From: Arcuatula senhousia
Taxonomy: Eukaryota > Mollusca > Bivalvia > Mytilida > Mytilidae
Direction: 5' to 3'
Assembly: GCA_963971305.1 (NCBI GenBank)
Contig: OZ020305.1
Location: forward strand, 45,717,750-45,781,749
Length of the DNA: 64,000 bases
The translations under genes and the position numbers were made by a program. Under the pieces are notes generated by a model. It did no database searches. It had not been told where the DNA came from and was given only the letters and a program-made list of their open reading frames with translations. Positions 58,301 through 64,000 of the stretch are shown here, one piece after another. Numbering within the stretch: position 1 is the first letter of the stretch; each line of letters opens with the position of its first letter.

Positions 58301-61300
58301 TATTTACACATGTTTTTTTAGCTCACCTGGCCAAAGGCCATGTGAGCTATTGCCATCACTTGGCGTCCGTCGTCGTCGTCCGTCGTCGTCATCTTCCGTC
58401 GTCGTTAACTTTTCTTCAAACTTCTTCTCCTCTGAAACGGCTGCACAGATTCAAACCAAATCTGGTCTGGTGGTACTTTAGGGTATCCCCCACAGAACTG
58501 ATGTGGGGATTTTTGATTCGTCGAAAAACATGGCCGCCATGGCTAAAAATAGAACATAGGGGTAAAATGCAGTTTTTTGCAAATAACTCAAAAACGGCTA
58601 CAGATATCAAAATTGTGGCAGAGTAAAAGTGATCAGCACCTCAAGATCTACCTACCCTGAAATTTTGAAGAAAATCCAACAACCCATGTAGGAGTTATTG
58701 CCCTTTTTGTGTTTTTTTTGCAAATTTTACACCTGTTTAGCTCAATATCTTGAAAATTATACTAGATATTTGAGAAATTTAAATTGCATATTGTTAAGCA
58801 CATCAATATCTACAAAATATGTAATAGGGTCAACGTTGTGAGACCTTTTCTTTTAGGAGTTATTGCCCTTAGAACGTCAAAATTGAGCATTTTAACAGCA
58901 TTTCCTCATTACATTGAAAACATTAACTCCTCTGACACTTTAAGTCCAAATGGAACCAAACTTGGTATAGTTGTTTATTAGCATTAGGTGTATAGAACTG
59001 ATGTGGGGATTTTTTATTTGTCGTAAAACATGGCCAGTGTGGCTAAAAATAGAACATAGGGGTAAAATGCATTTTTTTGCAAATAACTCTAAAACGGTGA
59101 CAGATTTCAAAATTTTGATTGGGAACAAAAGTGATCAGCATCTCAAGATCTACGAGCTCTGAAATTTTGAAGAAAATCCAACAATCCATGTAGGAGTCAT
59201 TGCCCTTTTTGTGGATTTTTTGCAAGTTTTGCAACTGTTTAGCTCAATATCTTGAAAACTATACAAGATATTTGAGAAATTTAAATTGCATATTGTTAAG
59301 CGCATCAAGATCTACAAAATACGTAATAGGGTCAAAGTTGTAGGACCTTTCCTTTGAGGAGTTATTGCCCTTAGAACGTCAAAATTTAAAAAAGCATTTA
59401 AAAAGCATTTCCTCATTATATTGAAAACGTTAACTCCTCTGACACTCTAAGTCCAATTGGAACCAAACTTGGTATTATTGTTTATTAGCAATAGGTGTAT
59501 AGAACTGATGTGGGGATTTTTGATTGGTGGTAAAACATGGCCGCTGTGGCTAAAAATAGAACATTAGGTTAAACTGCATTTTTTCGAAAATAACTCAAAA
59601 AGGGTGCCAGATTTTTAGATTTTGATTGAGAACAAAAGTGATCAGCACCTTAAGATCCACCATATTGTCAGATGACCCCCTTATTAATCTTATGACCCTT
59701 TCAACGTCAAAAAGATTTTGCCTAATAACCTTTACTTCAGGCACATATGTCAGGTGAGCGATTCAGGCTCCTGGGAGCCTCTTGTTTTAATTGTCAACAT
59801 TGACTAATTTACATTCATCTTCAATAGTATCAAAATGATTTTACAAGGATTATCCCTATAGTGTGTTACACTTAGACAAATTCAATTGCAACAACTAACG
59901 AACACATTTCTGTCGAAATCAAAGAAAATATGCAAAACTTCCATCTATCTTAAAATGAAGTCATTTTGGTTTCAGGTAGTGGATGACCTTTTCAATTTTC
60001 TCGCTGACAACATGTGGTCAATTCCTGACAAAATTGCAAGGCAAGAAATGGCCGCCAAAAGAAACCAGTTACTATGGAAACTCTCTTCTATGGATGAGCC
60101 ACCATCTCAGGAGAACCTCCTTGAGAAACAGATCCCCACTGAAAACAACATCTCAGATGCCTTGTTCAATACAGATAGATGTGTCAATTGTACAGTGGAA
60201 CAAAATAATGTGTTGACACACAGTTCATCTGGGAAAGGTTATGGATTAGGACTGACTTCAATGAAGAATGGATGTTATAAATGGAAGGTATGTAGTATCG
60301 GTGGTTTGAATGAAAATCAAGTTATTTGTATGTTTTGCAGCTTCCATAAAACGTACATTGTAAGGCTCAACAATGACAATATCAATTAAGAATAAGAAAT
60401 CAATTTTTTGAGAGCTCTTCTCATTGTCTAAGTTTTTTGTTGTTGATATTGTTCAAAAACGATATTTGATCTCTTAAAATATCAATGTGTGATAATATTT
60501 CAAGGAGTAGAAGGTAACTCTTTTCAAACTTTGTCTTTTACTTTATTCACAAGCAATCCCAAGTTGAATCTTCTAAAAGCTTATACATGTAAGAAGTAAG
60601 AAAAAATGCAGGTTACTGTGTATCATACATGTAATTGTTTCTTTACTCTCTGCTTCTTAGATTCATATAGTTAAGGAAAATCAAGGTAATGAAGGTACAT
60701 GTGTAGGCGTAGCTAAGTTACCAATCCGAGACTACGCCCACAGAACTACACAAGACATGTGGCTGTACCGAGCCTACAGTGGCAATGTTTATCATGGAGG
60801 AGAACACACTCTGGTTCTACCAAGCTACACACAGGGAGACTGTATCACTATTGTACTTGATATGGATGCAAGGACACTGGCTTTTGCTAAAAATGGAGAA
60901 GTAGGATATTATTAAAAAGTTCGAACATTTGAAGTTCCAGTCTTATTATAGTGTTTAACATATATACAAGTTCACATTTTAAATTTCTAATCATAATTCA
61001 ATTGTATAATTGGTTATTATACCCCCGCTTTGAAGAAGAGGGGGGTATACTGTTTTACCCTTGTCCTTCGTCTGTCTGTATCATAATTTCTATCACAGTT
61101 TTCTCAGCAACTACATGACGCAGAGGTCTGATATTTTGCGTATAGCTTTCTACTATAGTACCATATACTGTTTACCGATTTCATGCTCTTAGGTTAACTA
61201 CTTCCTGTTTACCAAATATATAATAGGTTTTTGCACATAGTGAACATGAATGCAAAATTTTCGCCAAAGTTTTCTCTGCAACTACAAGAGTTAGAGGTCT

Positions 61301-64000
61301 GATATTTTGCATAGAGCTTTATCATATAGTCCCATATGGTGTATAGCGATTTTATGTTCCTAGGTCAACTACTTCTTGTTTACCGAGTATTTAAACTTGT
61401 ATGCATGGCATAGTTTTGGGAGCGGGGGTATCAATAGTGAGCATTAGCTGACAGATTAACTTGTTTAAAAAAAGATAGTTAACATTTAAGTATCAAAAAG
61501 AATAATTAGTAGTAATGTAGCAGATGATTTAAAGATTTTTTTTTAATGGAATCATTTTCAAGACCAGTGTTATTTTAGTGGGTTTATTCTGCTTACTTTT
61601 GAATCATGTTGTTTTGTAGGATTTGAGAGTTGCATTTGAAGATATCGATGCCACAGAACTGTATCCCTGTGTCATGTTCTACAGTGGGAACCCTTGGGAA
61701 AAGGTTAGTTTTCTAGTCATGTTTATTGGAAGTATTATGATAAATAAATAAATAAAAACTTTTCCATGATTATCATGTTTATTTTGGGGATGTTTTCTCT
61801 CTCTTTTTTTAAAGGTGCTTAAAAGATTATGATAACCTATTTTCAAATTAAAATAAAGGATCAAAGTGTAACAAAGTTCTAATTAGTCAACCCAAATATG
61901 ATTTTGCTGGTTTTCCTCATGTTTATCATTTGATAATGAACCAAAGGTTAAGTTGTTTAGTTATTTTGTTCTTTAAGATTGGATCTTTGTTGCATTAATT
62001 ATCAGTTTTACTTATGTTTCTATAAGGTGAGAATGAGTGATATGCAGATGTCAGAATGTTATCAGGAGCTGTTGGCTGGTGATCCTCAGTGCTCCCCTGC
62101 AGCAGCAGTCATGGTGGAAGCCAATATATCCCTCATCAGAACGCTACATAACCATGAAGTGTGGGCACCTCATATCTCGGAAAAAATGCTCCAACAATTT
62201 GGAAAAGTCAAGGAATTAGTCAAACCTGATATAAAAAGTAAGGCAACACCAAAGTAAAAGCTGGAAAAGTAATTGATTTTGATTTTTGTTTATCTAACCT
62301 TACATAAATAGTAAGGCCTTTTAGAAAAGTTAGTTACCTTTTTACATGTGTTGAAGTTAAAGAAATTAGAAATATTTCTCTGCCCATATAACACACATAA
62401 CTTTCATTTTTTTTACTTTATGAAATCCAGCAAAAGGTTATTATGTTATTCTAAAAAGATTGAATCATAAAAATTATAAGAAAAAATGCATGTTAATGTA
62501 AAAGGTTGTATACTTATTTGTTTTACAGATAAAGATTCTAAATCCAGCCTGGACAGTAAAAGCAAGACAAGCTTAGAAGGAAGTGAGGTACCAGTAGTTT
62601 GTGATCCAGTCTCCTTGGAGGACACTGTAGACTACAGAGATGAGGATACTGTTAGACTTCTATGTCTTCAGGTAAAACAATAAGATTACTTTATATTTAA
62701 AAGGGATGGCTATTTCAGATATGTGCAAAAGAGACACCCTATCTTCAAGACAAATTCAAGGGCCAATTACAAGATGACAAACAGCGACCACTGGACACAT
62801 CAAATGGCTATTGACTGTTTTCTAATGTGGATTTTTAAATTTCCACTGATTTCAATAGGATTTGTCAGATATACTTATTTTGGGATTGTTTATTATTTTA
62901 CATTGAAAATGGATTATCTATCTCTTTCTGATAATAATTAAACCATAGGAGATGTTCTTTCTTTAGGTCTGGCCCAGTCTTGCTGTTATTGGAGGTGTAG
63001 ACCCAGGACTGAGGGTTGGTGGACGCTGTGTACATTCATCTACCTCAAAGAAGGGCTATATAATGGGAGTATCTATAGAAGGAGCTACTACTGTAAAAGT
63101 ACAGTGGGATGATGGTGATTCCACTAGCTGGTAAGTAAACATTGACATAAATACTTGTTTCATTCATTGTTTTTCAAGTCTGTTCGTTTATATATGTTTT
63201 TTCAATTAAAACATTTTAAAGCTTTATTTACATGTAGATAGCATTGTGTAAGTTTGTTGGTAATTAACCCCCTTTTTGATGCACCTGGGCCATGTATGGT
63301 AGAGGCATTTTTTTTAAACAAGGAAAATGTTAATTAGAGCCTTAGTATTTGATAAATAACAGAATTAATTATCTGCCAAATTTTATGCGGTGAGTTTTTC
63401 AGGAACTATTTTAATTTTTTCCCCAAATATTTTAAAAGTATTACAATATTTATACTTCGTCACATTTTTTGTGTACATTTCATGTTAAAATTCTGTTTCT
63501 TTTTCTTTTTATCAGTGATGCATTGATCAGTAAACTGAAACCTCTAGATCCAGTACCATTTGACCTAAACAGGCTAACTGGTTTCACAGCTGTTCATCTA
63601 GGAGCAATAGTCAGACTCTTGTCACTTCCAGATAACCAGTCAGAAAGTGAAACTAAGCAATCAGATCCACAGCCCCAACAGGGATCAGGAGAGAAAACCA
63701 AGAAAGAAGAGAAAGCAGAAACTGATGCTCTGATGAAAAAGCTAGATGAAGACATAGCTCGTGTCATTGCTCAAGAAACAGATGATGCTGCAGATGACCA
63801 TAATGCAGATAAGAGGAAAGCCCCTCTTGTGTCCTTAGAAGGCATGGATTTGGAGGAATCTAGTGTTTCATCATCCTCTGTGTCTTCTCCAAGGTTGGAG
63901 GGGTTAGTGGAAATGGACAGGGAAACTGAGGCAGCTTCTATATTGGACAAGCTTCCAGCTATGTCACTGCCAGAGATCCCTGAACCAGAGGAACAAGGTC
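29023..64000 (+). CDS. HERC1: HERC1, giant HECT E3 ubiquitin ligase, 5' half (partial)
   Basis: Exons 2-39: 29020-29934, 34237-34338, 35064-35276, 35911-36142, 36605-36781, 37247-37390, 38155-38282, 39264-39408, 39671-39842, 40999-41133, 41624-41789, 42140-42265, 42539-42724, 43359-43514, 44085-44217, 44631-44819, 45137-45319, 45660-45833, 46192-46306, 46709-46980, 47681-47803, 51144-51200, 51614-51705, 52115-52166, 52472-52743, 53162-53350, 55170-55290, 55929-56169, 56845-56957, 57293-57433, 57989-58095, 59976-60287, 60661-60900, 61620-61703, 62027-62237, 62529-62671, 62967-63130, 63516-64000 (runs off). About 2,400 codons from ATG 29023, with every junction in frame and all borders GT/AG. 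Vertebrate HERC1 is about 4,860 residues: helical N-terminus, RCC1-like domain 1, SPRY, WD40, RCC1-like domain 2, HECT. In vertebrates it acts on Golgi and cytosolic membranes, its first propeller has been linked to ARF/Rab GTPases, and the C-terminal HECT (outside the window) ligates ubiquitin. Confidence 0.93.
30143..33983 (+). mobile_element. AGCTCACC element, copy B: tandem array of ~500-bp units
   Basis: Heads (agctcacctgacccgaagg) at 30144 and 30461; tails (caggtgagcgattcaggctc, then ctgggagcctcttg) at 31884-31917 and 33949-33983. Eight units are marked by atggcc at 30269, 30672, 31174, 31671, 32231, 32733, 33235 and 33735. Spacing is close to 500 bp except for 403 and 560 where a head or tail is included. 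The fourth and eighth units are the diverged last-unit type that precedes each tail. A ccgtcgtccgt run follows the second head. Recurrent minus-strand open frames (SVTVLELFAKNC...) are repeat-derived. Confidence 0.9.
33984..34148. mobile_element. Partial 'tactgtgg' MITE next to the array
   Basis: The right end is intact on the minus strand: tactgtggattcatttattt, then tcgtgggtaccaattttcgt. The left end is degenerate and abuts the tail of the array at 33983. The same family is seen complete at 38373-38584. The element ends 88 bp before HERC1 exon 3. Confidence 0.75.
35064..39842 (+). CDS. HERC1: HERC1 exons 4-10: first RCC1-like propeller
   Basis: Seven exons encode about residues 339-741. After a short linker, RCC1-type blades follow, each with the W-G-x-G/N signature: VYVWGSNTSDQL, ACGKGSYGRLGLGDSN, EVFSWGDGDYGKLGHG, ELYTWGEGDYGRLGHGDSN, VWSFGGGDNGKLGHGDTN, LYSWGCGPCLGC and EVYAWGNNAMGQCGQG. 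It closes with the hallmark ISAGTSHSVAWT. The blade count and order match the first RCC1-like domain of vertebrate HERC1. Introns after exons 5, 6, 7 and 9 are phase 1, and the first three split Gly codons. The donor after exon 4 (gttatt) is weak. Confidence 0.93.
37478..37800 (+). repeat. Dispersed repeat in HERC1 intron 7
   Basis: Two related halves each contain 'ttttcatgaaac.tttacaga' and 'atgtt.gtgac/atat' phrases (37568-37640 and 37695-37770). The same family is seen at 4600-4790 and 51734-51860. It is non-coding. Confidence 0.5.
38373..38584. mobile_element. Complete 'tactgtgg' MITE in HERC1 intron 8
   Basis: The left end tactgtggatacatttattt and the right end (minus strand) tactgtggttcattattatt are inverted repeats, followed on both sides by 'tcgtgg' and 'caattttcgtggtt' blocks. 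About 212 bp with no coding capacity. I recognise the end sequence as a common bivalve MITE. Confidence 0.8.
38705..39083. repeat. Long palindrome flanked by direct repeats in HERC1 intron 8
   Basis: Arms 38798-38863 and 38882-38950 pair with few mismatches (for example gaatttctaacat, then aaataaatttga) around an 18-bp centre. Outside the palindrome, 38705-38778 and 39008-39083 are direct repeats ('ctagagaaaattttgttc', 'gatcaacctt', 'tttacct'). This resembles a foldback transposon with a duplicated segment. Confidence 0.75.
40392..40973. mobile_element. 582-bp MITE with central palindrome, abutting HERC1 exon 11
   Basis: The terminal inverted repeats begin aaggacaagatatgataag on both ends, and the inner parts tttggccccctt and tttggcccctttt also pair. 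At the centre, atgagcgaacctatgaccca (from 40639) pairs with 40707-40739. No open frame. The right end is 25 bp upstream of exon 11 (acceptor at 40998). No target duplication is certain. Confidence 0.85.
40999..47803 (+). CDS. HERC1: HERC1 exons 11-22: helical region after the propeller
   Basis: Twelve small exons encode about residues 742-1394. Recognisable conserved blocks are WQRPFCVDLQESTFSTMRAF, LAVAGGMTNVLLGQQASPLR, PPLRERMELLLSLLPKGQER, LSEILMKTVLRNL, LLSSLHKHLLAFC, AGAILFHMLHALLLLPMEKV, WSWFVDMERTCSTLIGQCLG, DWDTCELEG, VYKVRSRLRAY and HRCLFLLLGVRPAIT. Exon 21 carries an acidic, probably disordered insert (ESSKKQEESKEDTEYE), also acidic in vertebrates. Intron phases vary but always match. 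I see no additional named domain. Confidence 0.9.
47201..47447. mobile_element. Possible MITE with acgctcccgaag ends
   Basis: acgctcccgaag at 47201-47212 is the exact reverse complement of 47436-47447. The right terminus is itself palindromic (cgctcccttcgggagcg). About 250 bp, in HERC1 intron 21, with no coding content. Confidence 0.55.
47967..49429. mobile_element. 1.46-kb non-autonomous DNA transposon, CAGGG...CCCTG ends
   Basis: Starts CAGGGGCTGCTCTGG and ends, on the minus strand, CAGGGATCGCACTGA. It is flanked by TGAAA on both sides (47962-47966 and 49430-49434). A subterminal 18-mer cgccagaaaaatcgccag occurs near both ends in direct orientation (about 47997 and 49341). hAT-like termini with a 5-bp duplication are my best reading. 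No transposase frame was found. It lies in HERC1 intron 22. Confidence 0.65.
49638..51071 (+). mobile_element. AGCTCACC element, copy C
   Basis: The head agctcacctggaccgaatgt and a cgtccgtcgtccgtcgtcg run are followed by two-and-a-half diverged ~500-bp units, then the tail caggtgagcgattcaggctc, ttgggagcctcttg. It is in sense orientation in HERC1 intron 22. Confidence 0.9.
51144..58095 (+). CDS. HERC1: HERC1 exons 23-32: linker and helical region before SPRY
   Basis: About residues 1395-1856. Exons 23-25 are tiny (57, 92 and 52 bp) and encode a Ser/Glu-rich linker with RRGSFPDLLSRT. Exon 25 could start at 52115 or 52121, since both acceptors keep frame. Exon 26 has a basic helix (RVKENLRRLRWQQERLG). 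Exon 27 has LLCSVHIQLLSGCFSFG. Exons 28-32 continue with IQLAVHQIYELL, YCPSDISLAVSCGLLPLL, GVYADKLGSGVIQGVLELLW, QGDFLLFLQRV and RTRLIAMNILETVL, all matching vertebrate HERC1 blocks in order. Exon 27 ends at a weak donor (gtctta). Confidence 0.88.
51734..51860 (+). repeat. Dispersed repeat fragment in HERC1 intron 24
   Basis: Contains 'tgtctgtccacatatcttgt', 'cttgatggattttgataaaa' and 'ctttacacaaatg', as in 4600-4790 and 37478-37800. Confidence 0.5.
52210..52362. mobile_element. 153-bp MITE with target-site duplication
   Basis: The left end CAGACCTGTCAAGT and the right end (minus strand) CAGGCCTGTCAAGT are flanked by TAGATA on both sides (52204-52209, 52363-52368). The inner blocks 'cgcgtgagactcac' and 'tgcgtgagatttgc' also pair. 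It lies in HERC1 intron 25. Confidence 0.9.
53421..54796. mobile_element. MITE with 'acgaccatttgatt' ends, split by a nested element
   Basis: The left end aggggacgaccatttgattc plus a G tract and the right end (minus strand) agggcacgaccatttgattt plus a G tract are long imperfect inverted repeats. The right part holds a short tandem of 'ggccagattatttattt'-type units. The interior is interrupted at 53497-54614 by a second element. It lies in HERC1 intron 27. Confidence 0.8.
53497..54614. mobile_element. Nested 1.1-kb DNA transposon, CAGTGTTCTCCCCAG ends
   Basis: The 15-bp terminal inverted repeats CAGTGTTCTCCCCAG are perfect on both ends, flanked by TATGC (53492-53496 and 54615-54619). Near the right end are three 'gatag(c/g)gtctcggc'-type repeats. 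No transposase. It inserted into the outer MITE (53421-54796) after that MITE was already in place. Confidence 0.9.
58320..59786 (+). mobile_element. AGCTCACC element, copy D
   Basis: The head agctcacctggccaaaggcc and a cgtccgtcgtcgtcgtccg run (58364-58405) are followed by three ~500-bp units (atggcc near 58531, 59031 and 59537), then the tail caggtgagcgattcaggctc, ctgggagcctcttg. The best single-copy example of the family here. It is in sense orientation in HERC1 intron 32. Confidence 0.92.
59976..61703 (+). CDS. HERC1: HERC1 exons 33-35: SPRY domain
   Basis: Exon 33 (104 codons) ends with the SPRY start: NVLTHSSSGKGYGLGLTSMK and GCYKWK. Exon 34 (80 codons) has NQGNEGTCVGVAKLPI, DMWLYRAYSGNVYHGGEHTL, YTQGDCITIVLDMDARTLAF and AKNGE. 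Exon 35 (28 codons) ends it with LRVAFEDIDATELYPCVMFY. This is a complete SPRY fold of about 150 residues at about 1,920-2,068, all introns phase 0. SPRY modules bind protein partners; the HERC1 partner is not known from sequence. A dispersed repeat (61018-61442) lies in the intron between exons 34 and 35. Confidence 0.93.
61018..61442 (+). repeat. 'tatacccccgc' dispersed repeat in HERC1 intron 34
   Basis: The head forms a small hairpin (tatacccccgctttgaagaa, then gaggggggtata). Two internal related segments each contain 'gttttctc.gcaactac', 'agaggtctgatattttgc' and 'ctacttc.tgtttacc'. The end is 'gggagcgggggtatcaatag'. A diverged relative is at 10895-11160. Confidence 0.75.
62027..64000 (+). 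CDS. HERC1: HERC1 exons 36-39: post-SPRY region, runs off the window
   Basis: Exon 36 continues the SPRY junction (VRMSDMQMSECYQELLAGDP...) with acceptor tataag|gtg. Exon 37 is a polar linker. Exon 38 has the conserved VWPSLAVIGGVDPGLRVGGR and VKVQWDDGD, like the Mib/HERC-type small beta domain seen in vertebrate HERC1. Exon 39 begins CDALISKLKPLDPVPFDLNR and becomes strongly acidic and Ser/Glu-rich (KKLDEDIARVIAQETDDAAD..., SSVSSSSVSSP). It is still open at position 64000; the WD40, second RCC1-like and HECT domains are beyond it. Confidence 0.9.

Noticed and set aside
30143..59786. CRISPR-like array from the regularly spaced units
   Set aside because: Units are ~500 bp, diverged along their whole length and eukaryotic; there are no short repeats with unique spacers and no cas genes.

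Overview
The window looks like nuclear DNA of a bivalve mollusc, probably a mussel-like species. The genes are intron-rich and animal-type. The DNA is AT-rich and crowded with dispersed repeats of kinds I recognise from bivalve genomes: the AGCTCACC/CAGGTGAGCG element, the 'tactgtgg..attcgtgg' MITE, the 'tatacccccgc' repeat, a tRNA-derived SINE and several non-LTR retrotransposons. The species assignment is inference from repeat style and protein similarity; no database search was possible.

Layout. 1-3.9 kb: repeats, including one transposon nested in another. 3.9-6.2 kb (+): the last three coding exons of a membrane-bound RING-CH ubiquitin ligase like MARCHF2/MARCHF3. 6.5-9.1 kb: dispersed repeats and a 33-bp minisatellite. 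9.5-18.2 kb (+): a long LINE with an esterase-type ORF1 and an uninterrupted ORF2 (endonuclease, reverse transcriptase, C-terminal zinc knuckle). ORF1 is split by a 2.4-kb non-autonomous insertion flanked by a target-site duplication, and removing insert plus one duplication copy restores the reading frame. The LINE's 3' tail ends 9 bp from the stop codon of a glutaredoxin-like gene (C5orf63 type) on the minus strand (18.2-19.25 kb, with a possible first exon at 24.3 kb). 21-24 kb: a SINE and LINE relics. From about 25.0 kb to the window end (+): the 5' half of HERC1, a giant HECT ubiquitin ligase.

HERC1 is the main gene. I placed 39 exons by protein similarity, GT/AG borders and intron phase, and every junction keeps frame. 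They encode about 2,400 residues: the N-terminal helical region, the first RCC1-like beta-propeller, a long helical region, the SPRY domain and the start of the next conserved block. The WD40, second RCC1-like and HECT domains lie beyond the window. Its introns hold most of the transposons described here, including a 3.8-kb tandem array of roughly 500-bp units, a nested pair with clear target duplications, and a MITE ending 25 bp before an exon.

How the genes relate: MARCHF-like and HERC1 are both ubiquitin ligases, but nothing in the sequence says the neighbourhood is functional. No CRISPR array, operon or prokaryotic system is present. The most notable structures are the interrupted LINE and its position at the end of the glutaredoxin-like gene, the nested and tandem transposon structures, and the splice-site-like termini of the AGCTCACC element.
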